Assembly: GCA_017537025.1 (NCBI GenBank)
Contig: JAFWCB010000005.1
Coordinates: 836,104-900,103 of the forward strand
Direction: 5' to 3'
From: Sediminibacterium sp.
GTDB lineage: Bacteria; Bacteroidota; Bacteroidia; Chitinophagales; Chitinophagaceae
Length of the DNA: 64,000 nt
Positions within the stretch are counted from its first letter, which is position 1. Every line of letters starts with the position of its first letter. This document shows positions 28,629-38,258 of this stretch, in pieces. The notes under the pieces are model-generated. The model did not search any database. It was not told where the DNA came from and worked only from the letters and a program-made list of their open reading frames with translations. The position numbers were made by a program, and so were the translations under genes.

Positions 28629-29048
28629 TTACATCTCATTAATTTCGTCAGCAATTTGCCTCATCGGTGAATTATTCTCAGGCTTAGCAATAGCATCTAC
28701 TTCTTGTTGCACGATACGCAAAATTCTGGCAGCAAATCGCGCATGCCAAAGCTGGCGCTCTTCGGCCTGTTCATCGGATGGTACGAAATCCTCTATCTCT
28801 TTTTGTGTGAGCAAACCCTTCGCTTCTAACAATCTTTCAATAGTATCTATTCGCTCACGTACAACGGCTACTTCGGTGGCAACTGCCATACTAATATTGA
28901 GTACACGCTCTACAGCGGGGTCATCAAAAAAATAAGGTCTTCCTCCCTTACTCTTATCCCCTGCCATGAGTATATCATTTACCGCACCGGCATCTATCTC
29001 TTCGTTTATTTGTCCACTTGAATGTGAACCGCTTAATTCTGTTGACAT
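28629..29048 (-). CDS. Hypothetical helical protein in catabolic operon
   Basis: The 139-residue product is unrecognised. It is acidic and helical, with a heptad-like stretch VATEVAVVRERIDTIERLLE near residue 58 that could form a coiled coil. No signal peptide or membrane segment. It sits between the methyltransferase and the SnoaL-like gene in the HyuA operon. Confidence 0.6.
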   Translation of the reverse strand: MSTELSGSHSSGQINEEIDAGAVNDILMAGDKSKGGRPYFFDDPAVERVLNISMAVATEVAVVRERIDTIERLLEAKGLLTQKEIEDFVPSDEQAEERQLWHARFAARILRIVQQEVDAIAKPENNSPMRQIADEINEM

Positions 29049-29051
29049 ATT

Positions 29052-29118
29052 ATCAATTTTAAATCTTCAATCTGTTTTAATTATAGGGTCGTCTTTGTGT
29101 CTTCGTGACTTTGTGGTT
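29052..29118. repeat. Intergenic short repeat words
   Basis: The gap before the unknown gene holds the 11-mer TCTTCAATCTG (29064-29074) and, at 29091-29118, a run of TCTTTG/TCTTCG/CTTTGTGG words. The 11-mer is also present twice at 30354-30378 and at 57031-57041, the last with an inverted copy at 57065-57075. Confidence 0.6.
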
Positions 29119-29148
29119 ATTTAACCACTTGGCATAAAGGCATGAAGC

Positions 29149-30339
29149 CTACTTCTTCCAACCCCCGAATACGTTCCAGATCGGGCTTCTTCCATAATCC
29201 TCGGTTACTTTACCATCTTGTTTTTTCTTATCTAGATCATTCACCGCTTTCACCCCTACTTGCATAAAATTTTCTTTGGGTACACCTGCCTCTTGCATCA
29301 GGTCTGCCGGTTGTAAATCGTGCATATGTCCCCAATAAGGTTCTGCATTATAATAGGCATCCCAATCGCGCATGAACTGTTCATACATACTCATTTCGGG
29401 TGTGTACTGCGGTTGCTCAATGTGTAAGTTTAATCCATTGGGTTTTAGTACCCGATTGATTTCTTTGAAGATGGTATGGATAGATTTACCACCTGTTTCA
29501 TGTAAGAACATGGTTGTTTGAACCCAATCGAAACTTTCGTTTTCGAACTCTTTCATAGCCGCTGCATCGGCTTGAATGAATTGAACATTTTTTATGCCTA
29601 ATGCATTGGCACGTGCAGCACCATAACGCAACATGGGAGCGCCTGCATCAATAGCAACAACTTCCGCCTCCGGAAATGCTTCGGCAATGGGCAGTGTGTT
29701 ATGTCCTAGTCCACAACCTATATCCAGTATACGTTTGGGCTTAAACTCAGGATAGGTTTCTTTTACCCATTTTGCAATGGCTTTACCACCACCATCGGTT
29801 AAACTGCCGAGCATTCCACCACTCGTAACAAAGAGTCCACTATCGTAGTTAGCCGCATTGGCTACATCGCCTTTAAAATATTCGGTATGATAGCTGCCGG
29901 GCATTAGATGATTATCTACATGGGTTAAATAGGGTGGTACAGCAAACCCTTCTTTGAGTTGCAGGTTATTGGTTTTCTTTAATTCATTAGCTGCTTTCTG
30001 TGCTAATTCAGCAGCCTGACGCAGTACGGTTGCTCTTCCATTTTGCTGGCGCATTTCCATCGTACTTCTTCTTAATGCCGCCCACATTTGATATACAGGA
30101 TCTTTCTTCATGGCTTCACCTACTTCAAAACGATCTTTAAAAGTTCTGCCATTTTCTTTTTTAAATGCAGGCTCAACGCGTTGCTCATACGCCGTTTTGT
30201 TTCCCGGCGCAATAACCGTACTTACAAAACGATTGAGGTTTGCTAAAAAATTATAGCGCGCTCTTTCATCATGATTAAAGTCCGGAAATACGGCATGCTT
30301 TTGCAGCTTCGTCCAAACAGGTGGTAGTTGGTATGACAT
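29149..30339 (-). CDS. Class I SAM-dependent methyltransferase
   Basis: The 396-residue protein has a C-terminal class I methyltransferase domain: motif I is ILDIGCGLGHNTLPIAEAFP (about 198-217), followed by VVAIDAGAPML and a motif around FDWVQTTMFLHE. The first 150 residues are helical and unassigned. It is in the HyuA-HyuB operon, 81 bp after HyuB. A role in methyl transfer to a pathway intermediate is possible; the substrate is unknown. Confidence 0.82.
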   Translation of the reverse strand: MSYQLPPVWTKLQKHAVFPDFNHDERARYNFLANLNRFVSTVIAPGNKTAYEQRVEPAFKKENGRTFKDRFEVGEAMKKDPVYQMWAALRRSTMEMRQQNGRATVLRQAAELAQKAANELKKTNNLQLKEGFAVPPYLTHVDNHLMPGSYHTEYFKGDVANAANYDSGLFVTSGGMLGSLTDGGGKAIAKWVKETYPEFKPKRILDIGCGLGHNTLPIAEAFPEAEVVAIDAGAPMLRYGAARANALGIKNVQFIQADAAAMKEFENESFDWVQTTMFLHETGGKSIHTIFKEINRVLKPNGLNLHIEQPQYTPEMSMYEQFMRDWDAYYNAEPYWGHMHDLQPADLMQEAGVPKENFMQVGVKAVNDLDKKKQDGKVTEDYGRSPIWNVFGGWKK

Positions 30340-30341
30340 AA

Positions 30342-30422
30342 ATCAATTTTAAATCTTCAATCTGGAATCTTCAATCTGAGCCTTCATAATGTTTTATTAT
30401 TGAAGACTGTAGATTGAAGATT
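30342..30422. repeat. Intergenic inverted repeat of TCTTCAATCTG words
   Basis: Two direct copies of TCTTCAATCTG (30354-30364, 30368-30378) face a partial inverted copy AGATTGAAGA at 30411-30420. The unit fills the 81-bp gap between HyuB and the methyltransferase gene and can form a hairpin. Confidence 0.65.
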
Positions 30423-32052
30423 ATCTTTCTCTCCCATACCCTCCTCCTCCCGGTAACTCCATCACCAGCTCTTCGCCGGGATGCAGTTTATCGTGGCCTT
30501 TAGGAGGGGTGAATCTTTTTTTCCCATTACTCATCCGAATATATACCGCACCCTTTCTTCCTGCTTCTCCGCCAAATAGCCCGTAAGCGCGGTTATTTAT
30601 TTTTTCGGTAACATTACTTATTTGAATAGGTAATGTACCAATATTTTTATAAGCAAATTTTTGTCCTGCTCCACCCTTCCATTTTCCCTTACCGCCACTA
30701 TTCGGTATGAGCGATTTTTCGGTTACCAAAACAGGGGCATCGTTCTCAAATACTTCAATCGGTACATTAGCTACATTGGTAGGATAGCAAAGTGTTGGAT
30801 CTCCATCTAATCCTTTTCTTCCTCCATACCCTCCTGCTAAAAATAAATACTCAACAAATTCAGCTCCATTTTCTTTTTTACCACTCAGCACCATCACCCA
30901 AACAGCTGCGCCACAATCGGCTTGCACCTTATCGGGAATAGCCTGAGATAAGGCTTTCATGATAGGGCCATGCAATAGATTACCGGTTACATTTCTGGCA
31001 CCAAGTGGTGAGGGTTTTTTTGCGTTGAGTAAACTGCCTTCGGGTGCTGATACATGAATGGGACGGAAACTGCCTTCGTTGTTAGGTACTTCTGGACTAA
31101 ACACGCACTTAATAGGATAGGCTGTATAAGCAAATACATAATTGAGTACAGCATTGATAGCTAATGAATGTGCAGCAGAGGTACCGGTATAGTCTACATA
31201 AATTTCATCGTCCTTAATAGTAATTGTGCATACAAATTTTACAGCTTCTTTTATACCATCTCCATCTGCATGATAGTCCGATTTATAAACGCCATTCGGA
31301 GCGGCTTTAATGGCAGCACGCATGGCTTTTTCAGACGAAGCAATAATTTGATGACCTAATGAATCAATTTCCGATAATCCATTTTCCTCCATCATTCTAT
31401 GTAAGGAACGGATACCTTGATCATTGGCAGCTACCTGCGCTAAAATATCACCCATGGTTTGATTAGCAGCGCGTACATTGGTTTCAATGATGCGAAATAA
31501 GACTTCATTTTTTATCCCGGCATCGTATAGTTTAGCAGGAGGAATGTACAATCCTTCTTCATAAAAATCTTTAGCACCGGCACCCCAGAGTGTTCCACCA
31601 ATATCCGGACTATGTGCAATACATCCGATAAAACCTATGAGCTCTCCGCTGCCTTTGGAAGAGTTGGGTTTGAAGATAGGCGTAACGATTCCAATATCGG
31701 GCTTATGTCCGGCGCAAAGCCAGGGATCATTGGTAATAACTACGTCACCTTCTTTCCAACTATTTACCGGAAAATAATCTTTAATCAACGCTTTTACTAA
31801 AAAAGGTAATACACCCAAAAACGAAGGAACACTTACACTGCTCTGTGCCAGTGATTGCCCCTTCGTGTCCATCAGTACCACAGCAAAATCGGCACTCTCT
31901 CTTGTTACGGAAGAAAAAGCAGTTCGCTGTAATGTAGTGCCTGCTTCATCTACAATAGATATCAATCTACTCCAGAGTACACTTAATTCTATGGCATCGA
32001 ATTGTGTCTTTGCGTCTTTGCGCCTTTGCGTTGAACTCTTTTCCTTTTTCAT
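30421..32052 (-). CDS. hyuB: Hydantoinase B / oxoprolinase-type subunit (HyuB)
   Basis: The 543-residue protein matches the HyuB family from FDAIELSVLWSRLISIVDEA onward, with TRESADFAVVL, VVITNDPWLCAGHKPDIGI, GHIG-like metal-site segments and the C-terminal ELVMELPGGGGYG. With HyuA (32829-34898) it should form an ATP-dependent enzyme that opens a lactam, hydantoin or similar ring, or carboxylates a ketone. The first 17 residues (STQRRKDAK region) are an extension encoded by TTTGCG repeat words at 32004-32030. Its start overlaps the upstream gene by 4 bp. Confidence 0.88.
   Translation of the reverse strand: MKKEKSSTQRRKDAKTQFDAIELSVLWSRLISIVDEAGTTLQRTAFSSVTRESADFAVVLMDTKGQSLAQSSVSVPSFLGVLPFLVKALIKDYFPVNSWKEGDVVITNDPWLCAGHKPDIGIVTPIFKPNSSKGSGELIGFIGCIAHSPDIGGTLWGAGAKDFYEEGLYIPPAKLYDAGIKNEVLFRIIETNVRAANQTMGDILAQVAANDQGIRSLHRMMEENGLSEIDSLGHQIIASSEKAMRAAIKAAPNGVYKSDYHADGDGIKEAVKFVCTITIKDDEIYVDYTGTSAAHSLAINAVLNYVFAYTAYPIKCVFSPEVPNNEGSFRPIHVSAPEGSLLNAKKPSPLGARNVTGNLLHGPIMKALSQAIPDKVQADCGAAVWVMVLSGKKENGAEFVEYLFLAGGYGGRKGLDGDPTLCYPTNVANVPIEVFENDAPVLVTEKSLIPNSGGKGKWKGGAGQKFAYKNIGTLPIQISNVTEKINNRAYGLFGGEAGRKGAVYIRMSNGKKRFTPPKGHDKLHPGEELVMELPGGGGYGRER
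32004..32030. repeat. TTTGCG-type repeat words at the hyuB start
   Basis: Three to four near-identical units (GTCTTTGCG, TCTTTGCG, CCTTTGCG) encode the extra N-terminal residues of HyuB. Related words occur between genes at about 32811-32826 and 29091-29118. An intergenic-type repeat has apparently been incorporated into the reading frame. Confidence 0.65.
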
Positions 32053-32807
32053 TTAGCAAATATTTGATCCGCTATTTTCCCATTCACCACATTTTTCTCC
32101 CATCGAATATCCATCCATTTAATTCCGTCAAAATAAATCCTGAGTCGTTTAGGCTGCATAAAAAACCCTTCCCCTCCTACAGGTTTTAGTTTTTCAAAAT
32201 CTGAATATATACGATGATGATAACCTATATCGGTTTTGAAAGCAACGCCCCGTATTAGGAATGTTTTTTGATCGATACTAAAAGTAGTAACCATTTTTTT
32301 GGGATCGGTTATTTGAACAATAAATACCTGATGCCCTTCTACCTGATCATCTGTTAAGCGTTGTATCTGAAATGAATCTCTATCGGCAAAACGAATAATA
32401 CTAAATCCAAAATTATTGCTCCAGGAAAAATATTTCTGATAAGGCTTTGCTTTATCACTAAGATAGTTAAGGGTAGTTTTTCCGTCGTAAATTAATTGTA
32501 AGTATAAGCTGTCGCCATACTTGGCATCGAATCGAATTTTTCCGTTAGCACTATGTGCCGCATTATTTTCTACCGGGAATATCCGATACATTTTGTAGGT
32601 ATCAAAGTATATGGATTCACTAGGATCGGTTTTGCCATAAGGGGTCCAGCGTGCATTCCCATTGAGTTGTAGCGTAGCGGGCTGCTGCCAGGTATTACCG
32701 CCGGCGGCGGCAGTGGCTTTGCGGAGTATTTCTTTTCCGGAAAAGTTTTCTTGGGAAAACGCGATACCTGCAACAAGGGTAAAAATATATGTGATTACTA
32801 TTTTCAT
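32049..32807 (-). CDS. Exported LolA-like protein of unknown function
   Basis: The 252-residue protein has a signal peptide (AGIAFS-QE, about residue 19). The rest is beta-rich and includes KMYRIFPVENN, YLQLIYDGKTTLNYLSD and TTFSIDQKTFLIRGVAF, reminiscent of the LolA/outer-membrane-lipoprotein-sorting fold that binds hydrophobic ligands. It sits exactly between hyuA and hyuB, overlapping hyuB by 4 bp, so it is part of the same pathway. The similarity is weak; a periplasmic ligand-binding role is only an idea. Confidence 0.55.
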   Translation of the reverse strand: MKIVITYIFTLVAGIAFSQENFSGKEILRKATAAAGGNTWQQPATLQLNGNARWTPYGKTDPSESIYFDTYKMYRIFPVENNAAHSANGKIRFDAKYGDSLYLQLIYDGKTTLNYLSDKAKPYQKYFSWSNNFGFSIIRFADRDSFQIQRLTDDQVEGHQVFIVQITDPKKMVTTFSIDQKTFLIRGVAFKTDIGYHHRIYSDFEKLKPVGGEGFFMQPKRLRIYFDGIKWMDIRWEKNVVNGKIADQIFAK

Positions 32808-32828
32808 TTTAATGCAAAGACGCGGAGT

Positions 32829-34898
32829 TTATTTATTTAAGTTAATCACTATATTTTTAAATTCATCTATCATCACTGTACTATGATGCCCTACCACTGT
32901 GGTGCTCTCAAATTCTTCAATGATACAAGGCCCGGCTATTTTCTTTTTTTGTGGGATACTGTATCTATCATACACAGGTGTATCTTCATATTTTGTTCCC
33001 CAAAAAATTTTTCTTGTTCCCTTCAAGGCTTTGGTATGTTTACCAACAATAGCCTGATTAGGAATAAGCTCTGGTGAAGGACCGCTTACCAATACTCGCC
33101 AGGTAACTGATTCAATAGGAATATGATCAATATCTCTTCCATAGCGTAAGCGATATTCTTTTTTAAAATTTGCCTCTATAACAGGAATTGATTTTGAAGA
33201 TAATTTACCACCAGGGATAGTAACGGTTATCTCATGCCCCTGTCCGCTATAACGCATATCTGCAACAATAGAAGTAGTTGCTTTTTTAATTGAGATTCCC
33301 GCACGCTTAATAAAATCAAGCCCTTTGGCTTGCATAATTGCGATCATAGTATTTACATGCTGCCAGTTCATGTGATGAAGCTGGCATATATAGCTTGTGA
33401 TTTCTTCTGTTGCTACAGGACTTACCAAGAATCCTAAAGCACTTAACACACCCGCTCCGCTAGGTATAATTAATTGAGGGGCATTCATTAATCGGGCCAC
33501 ATGAAAAGCGTGAACCGGGCCAGCACCGCCAAAAGCGAGCATACTAAAAAAGCGCGGGTCTAATCCTTTTTCAATGATATGAACACGTGCCGCATTCGCC
33601 ATATTTTCATTCACAATTCTGTGAATTCCCCAAGCGGCAGCTTCTACTGAAATTTTTAATGGGTCTGCAATTTTTTTCTTCATAGCGGCAATAGCTTTAT
33701 CTCTATGAAGTTTCATGGTGCCGCCTAAAAAATAATCTTCATTTAAAAATCCTAATATCAAATCGGCATCCGTAACTGTTGGGTTCTCTCCGCCTCTATT
33801 ATAACAGGCAGGGCCCGGCGAAGAAGAAGCGCTTTCCGGACCAACTGTTAATAATCCTAAATTATTTAAGTGTGCGATGCTACCGCCGCCGGCACCAATT
33901 TCAATCATATCTATTACCGGTATGCGAACCGGTAAGCCACTTCCTTTTTTAAAACGTTTTTCTCTTGCGGCTTCAAAATGATTAGTTATCTCGGGAGCTA
34001 AATTTCGAATCATGGAAGCTTTTGCCGTGGTACCACCCATATCAAAAGCTACCAAATCTTTTTTGCCTACTAGTTTGCCAAAGAAAACACCTGCCATCGT
34101 TCCACCGGCGGGACCACTCTCTAATAATTGAACCGGAGCCTTGCGGGCACCTTCAATGGTTGTGAGCCTTCCGGCAGAATTCATAATATGAATAATACCG
34201 GTAAAGCCAAGTGTGTTTAATTTGGTTTTTAAATTCTTTAAGTAATCATTGGTAATCGGTTGCACATAGGCATTCATCACTGTAGCACTGGTGCGTTCGT
34301 ATTCCCGAATTTCCGGCATTATTTCACTACTTAGCGAATAGGTAAGGGAAGGAAATTTTTTTTGAATAAGGTCACCAATTTGTTTTTCATGTTTGGTGTT
34401 TGCGTACGCATGCAATAAGGATACGGCAACAGATTGGACTCCTTGTTTATGTAGTTGCTGAAGTGTTTTTTCTGCTTCTTTCTGATTTAGTGAAGTGAGA
34501 ATATTACCGGCTTTATCTACCCGCTCGCTAATACCTTTGCGTAAAGCTTTTGGTACTAAAGGCTTGGGCATGGTGATGAAGATATCATAGATATCATAGC
34601 GCATTTCTCTTCCAATTTCCAGCACATCTTCAAAACCTTTTGTGGTGAGCAAAGCCGTTTTCGCCCCCTTTCTTTCAATAACTGCATTGGTAACTAATGT
34701 TGTACCATGCACCAATGTACTTACTTCCCTAATGGCTTTTCCATATTGATTTAATAGTTCTTGTACGCCATTTAAAATACCAAGTGTAGGGTCGGGGTAA
34801 GTGGTAAGTGTTTTACCGAAATAGAGTATGCTTTTTTGTTCATCTAATAATACTAAGTCGGTAAAAGTACCACCAATATCTATCCCGAGTTTATGCAT
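32829..34898 (-). CDS. hyuA: Hydantoinase A / oxoprolinase-type subunit (HyuA)
   Basis: The 689-residue protein starts LGIDIGGTFTDLVLLDE, the ATP-binding signature of the ASKHA-fold HyuA family, followed by AFDMGGTTAKASMI near 290, IGAGGGSIAHL near 337 and GPACYNRGGENPTVTDADL. Length and motifs are complete. HyuA phosphorylates the carbonyl of a cyclic amide or ketone, and HyuB completes ring opening or carboxylation. A perfect 21-bp palindrome (34915-34935) lies 16 bp upstream of the start and probably controls the whole operon down to the MFS gene. Confidence 0.9.
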   Translation of the reverse strand: MHKLGIDIGGTFTDLVLLDEQKSILYFGKTLTTYPDPTLGILNGVQELLNQYGKAIREVSTLVHGTTLVTNAVIERKGAKTALLTTKGFEDVLEIGREMRYDIYDIFITMPKPLVPKALRKGISERVDKAGNILTSLNQKEAEKTLQQLHKQGVQSVAVSLLHAYANTKHEKQIGDLIQKKFPSLTYSLSSEIMPEIREYERTSATVMNAYVQPITNDYLKNLKTKLNTLGFTGIIHIMNSAGRLTTIEGARKAPVQLLESGPAGGTMAGVFFGKLVGKKDLVAFDMGGTTAKASMIRNLAPEITNHFEAAREKRFKKGSGLPVRIPVIDMIEIGAGGGSIAHLNNLGLLTVGPESASSSPGPACYNRGGENPTVTDADLILGFLNEDYFLGGTMKLHRDKAIAAMKKKIADPLKISVEAAAWGIHRIVNENMANAARVHIIEKGLDPRFFSMLAFGGAGPVHAFHVARLMNAPQLIIPSGAGVLSALGFLVSPVATEEITSYICQLHHMNWQHVNTMIAIMQAKGLDFIKRAGISIKKATTSIVADMRYSGQGHEITVTIPGGKLSSKSIPVIEANFKKEYRLRYGRDIDHIPIESVTWRVLVSGPSPELIPNQAIVGKHTKALKGTRKIFWGTKYEDTPVYDRYSIPQKKKIAGPCIIEEFESTTVVGHHSTVMIDEFKNIVINLNK

Positions 34899-34914
34899 AA
34901 CGACTACTCAAAAA

Positions 34915-34935
34915 TTAGTTAACAATATTAACTAA
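34915..34935. promoter_or_regulatory. Operator site A upstream of hyuA
   Basis: A perfect inverted repeat TTAGTTAA-CAATA-TTAACTAA lies 16 bp before the hyuA start. It is the best match to the island-wide 21-bp palindrome and likely binds the MarR-family regulator encoded at 55244-55726 (inference). Confidence 0.8.
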
Positions 34936-34965
34936 TTTTAGCCAGCACTCCAAACAGTAGGGCTT

Positions 34966-37356
34966 TTAGCGGAGTATTGTTACAAGTCCTTTTTCCCGAA
35001 CGGGCTTTCCGGTAGCATCTGTAGCACTAATTTCCCAAACAAAGGTTCCGGTAAGTTGCGGTATTCCTGCAACAGTTCCATCCCACCCGGGTTTGGCGGT
35101 TTTCGATTCGAAAACTAATTGTCCCCATCGGTTCCAAATACGGAAATAATTAAGTTCAGCGATGCCAATTAATATAGGAGATAATCGATCATTTTTTCCA
35201 TCTCCGTTAGGAGAAAAACCGGTTGGAACAAATATGCTGATTTTACTAAATAATTCTACGTCTACCGTATCAACAACTTTACAATCATTTGGGGTTGTAA
35301 TGGTGGCTAAATAGCGCATAGCGCTACCTCCATTAAATATGGGCTCAGCTACATCCGTGCTATTGATATAATTAGTGGGTGCCCAACTAAATTTGATACC
35401 ACTATTCAAGGTAGTTAGTTTAGTATCGATACCGCTAGCTGCTCTGATAATATTCTTTTTAGCATTTGGTGCATTTAAAATGGTAATATTTTTCGTTATA
35501 CTTACTGTATCGGCACATTTATCTGTAATTGTTTTTAAGGTTACAGGATATAGCCCTTGTTTCGTATAGCTATGGGTCATATCTCTGTTATTAAAACGGT
35601 TGCCCGCTACAATCCAAGTATATACAGGAATATCGCCATTTGCAATGATACTGGTATTTGTAAATGTAGTATTAGTGCTGGTGCATGGGTTGCCTACAGT
35701 AAAATCAGAAATAGGCGGCGTATAAATTTTGATGATCTTACTCAAAGAATCAATACATCCGTCGGTGGATTGTAATATTTGCGTGAGGGTATAATTCCCG
35801 GGATTGGTATAACTATAGTTTGCGGTGCTATCTTTTCCCGCTCTCCCATCACCCCATCGCCAACTATATTTTACAGGGTAAAGCCCCGGATTAACCGCAT
35901 TTACGCTAATACTATTACCGGTTAAACATTGAGCGGGGTTATTAATTTGAAAACCCGTTTTTGGCAGCGGACGCTGCTTGATCTCGATATTTCTGGTATA
36001 AAAATTACATTGCGCTTTAGTTAATATGGCTCTATAAAAACCTATAGCGGATGGTGTATAGATATAATCAGAAATACCGCTAATGTTGCTGCCATTTTTT
36101 TGCCAGGTGATTGAGAACGTTGAATCTACTTTTAAAGAAGCCGTATATGGCCGATTGCCACAAACCAATGTGTCTCCTTGAATCTGTACAGCCGTATTCA
36201 TTTTTACTACTTCTACATCTACTGTTGACTGCCTGGTGCAACCGGATGCTGTATCTATAACTTTAAGGGTATATGTTTGATCGGTAGGGGGTGAAGCGGT
36301 GCTTGAAAATTCATTAGGGCTTCCTAATCCGATATCGGGTATCCATTCGAAACTATATTGTGTATTATTAAAGCCCGCACTAAGAACAATACTATCTTTT
36401 TCGCAAACTTGTTTTTTTGTAAAAGAAAAGGGAGGGATATATCCTTCTCTCACCACTGTTTTTAAAGTATCGGCACAACCATACCCCGGATATGGTTCTA
36501 AAACAACTGCATAAGCTGCTCCTGCAGATGGAGCTGGTGTAAATTTAAGGGTCGCTTCTGTACCTAATAATTGTGAAAAATCTCCGTTAAACCAAGAATA
36601 CTTGTTGAATCCGAAAGGAGCTTTTAAAACCAAACTATCATCTCCTGTACAAAAACCGGCACCTTTTAATGGGCCTCCACAATCTGTATCAACATCAACA
36701 TAAGCATATCCAAAATGGCCTCCTCTTGTACAATCTGCGGTAGCAAATTTTAATTGAATGGTATGACCGGCTAACTTAGACAAGTTTACTGTAACAGGAG
36801 TCCATTTTTTATACATGATGGTGGTACCTACTGTAGACTCTTCAAATCCCGGTAAGTTAGCACTTACAACATAGGTGAAAGATCCGCACTGTACCTGTGA
36901 GTTTGTGGTTAGATCCAAAACCTCTACTGTAAATCGAGGTTGCTCATTGGGAGCATGACCTGGGTTTTGAAATACTACTGCATACCAATAAACAAGGCTG
37001 TATAAGTTGGCATTTGAAGGAATCGTGAAGGTGTAACGAAGTTGTTCTGTTTGGGCTCCTGTTGATGAATTTCCGAGTTGAACAGAGTAGCCACTTCCAT
37101 TTGGACATAGAACCGGAAATTTTCCATATGGATCGAAACCCATGGTACCATTTCTGAATACTTCATGTCTATTACTGATAGGGCCGCTTTCCAACAGTAT
37201 ATTGTTACCATTGCGTACATTTCCCGTATCGCAAATCCAGTTTGTAAAATTCCCCAGTTCAAAATCAATATTTGCAGCACAACGCTGTGCATTAGTTTGA
37301 ATAACAAACACACAAATACAAATCGCTAAAATCGTAAAAGAGACCAATTGGCGCAT
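34966..37356 (-). CDS. Secreted PKD-domain protein with T9SS type B (gliding-motility) C-terminal domain
   Basis: The 796-residue protein has a signal peptide (VIQTNA-QR). It continues with a jelly-roll-like N-domain (CAANIDFELGNFTNW) and several Ig/PKD-type modules, including YSWRWGDGRAGKDSTANYSYTNPGNY. The C-terminal domain starts IFVPTGFSPNGDGKNDRL, with FRIWNRWGQLVFE and GTFVWEISATDATGK, the type IX secretion sorting signal. It should be displayed on or released from the cell surface. It sits between two metabolic operons of the island without a catalytic domain. A surface binding role is possible. Confidence 0.88.
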   Translation of the reverse strand: MRQLVSFTILAICICVFVIQTNAQRCAANIDFELGNFTNWICDTGNVRNGNNILLESGPISNRHEVFRNGTMGFDPYGKFPVLCPNGSGYSVQLGNSSTGAQTEQLRYTFTIPSNANLYSLVYWYAVVFQNPGHAPNEQPRFTVEVLDLTTNSQVQCGSFTYVVSANLPGFEESTVGTTIMYKKWTPVTVNLSKLAGHTIQLKFATADCTRGGHFGYAYVDVDTDCGGPLKGAGFCTGDDSLVLKAPFGFNKYSWFNGDFSQLLGTEATLKFTPAPSAGAAYAVVLEPYPGYGCADTLKTVVREGYIPPFSFTKKQVCEKDSIVLSAGFNNTQYSFEWIPDIGLGSPNEFSSTASPPTDQTYTLKVIDTASGCTRQSTVDVEVVKMNTAVQIQGDTLVCGNRPYTASLKVDSTFSITWQKNGSNISGISDYIYTPSAIGFYRAILTKAQCNFYTRNIEIKQRPLPKTGFQINNPAQCLTGNSISVNAVNPGLYPVKYSWRWGDGRAGKDSTANYSYTNPGNYTLTQILQSTDGCIDSLSKIIKIYTPPISDFTVGNPCTSTNTTFTNTSIIANGDIPVYTWIVAGNRFNNRDMTHSYTKQGLYPVTLKTITDKCADTVSITKNITILNAPNAKKNIIRAASGIDTKLTTLNSGIKFSWAPTNYINSTDVAEPIFNGGSAMRYLATITTPNDCKVVDTVDVELFSKISIFVPTGFSPNGDGKNDRLSPILIGIAELNYFRIWNRWGQLVFESKTAKPGWDGTVAGIPQLTGTFVWEISATDATGKPVREKGLVTILR

Positions 37357-37394
37357 AACATAGTATCCCTTGATAAAGTTATGCTATAAAACTA

Positions 37395-38228
37395 TTAGTG
37401 GTACTCTTCTCCGCCGCTAACATTCATGGCTTCACCGGTAATATATGCTGCTTCATCGCTACTTAAAAATGCTACGGCTTTAGCAATATCTTCTGCTTGT
37501 CCTGTTCTGCCAAGCGGATTCTTATCTACTATGGCTTGTAAATAATCGTCGTAACTCAGCCCTAACTTATCGCTGAAGAATTTGTTTTGCCAATGACCTA
37601 AACCGGTTGTGATATGATTCGGACAAACAGCGTTTACCCTAATTTTATATTTACCCAACTCAACGGCATTGCTACGCGTAAGACCAACCAGCCCATGTTT
37701 ACTGGCTGTATAAGCTGCGGCAAAAGGGAAGCCGGTTTTGGCCGCCTGAGAGGCAATATTTATAATAGATCCGCCTGTAGCTTGTTTTTGCATTTGAATA
37801 GCAGCATGTTTGCTACATAAAAAAGCCCCTTTTAAATTCACCCCCAATACGGCATCCCAACTACTTTCTTTGAATTCAGTAAAAGGTTCCATGATATAAC
37901 CAACGCCGGCATTATTTACTAATATGTCTAATCGTCCGAATCTATTTACGGTCTGAGCAATCAGGTTTTCACAATCCGCTTCTACGCGAACATCACAGGC
38001 AACCGTAATTACTTCAACCCCAAGAGTCCTGCAGTTTTCTGCTATCTCATTCATTTCGTCGGTAGCACCGATATGTTCAGCAGCAAATTCGGTTCCTTTC
38101 GCTTGGCCAATATCACTAATAACAATACTACAGCCTTCGGCAGCTAATTTTAAAACTATTGCTTCACCAATACCTTTATGCCTGCCTGAACCTGTTACGA
38201 TGGCTACTTTGTTTTTTAAATTATACAT
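37395..38228 (-). CDS. SDR-family oxidoreductase
   Basis: The 277-residue classical SDR has the cofactor motif TGSGRHKGIG (about 12-21), NNAGVGY, and the active-site YTASK. The C-terminal GEAMNVSGGEEYH matches the family. It terminates the operon starting at 41835 and probably oxidises a secondary alcohol in the pathway. Confidence 0.9.
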   Translation of the reverse strand: MYNLKNKVAIVTGSGRHKGIGEAIVLKLAAEGCSIVISDIGQAKGTEFAAEHIGATDEMNEIAENCRTLGVEVITVACDVRVEADCENLIAQTVNRFGRLDILVNNAGVGYIMEPFTEFKESSWDAVLGVNLKGAFLCSKHAAIQMQKQATGGSIINIASQAAKTGFPFAAAYTASKHGLVGLTRSNAVELGKYKIRVNAVCPNHITTGLGHWQNKFFSDKLGLSYDDYLQAIVDKNPLGRTGQAEDIAKAVAFLSSDEAAYITGEAMNVSGGEEYH

Positions 38229-38258
38229 TTTTCAAGGTTATAGGTGAAAGGGAATAGG

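Noticed and set aside
30421-34898. HyuA/HyuB as 5-oxoprolinase for glutathione metabolism
   Set aside because: The pair is split by an exported protein gene and sits in a regulated catabolic island; nothing nearby belongs to glutathione metabolism. It remains formally possible.
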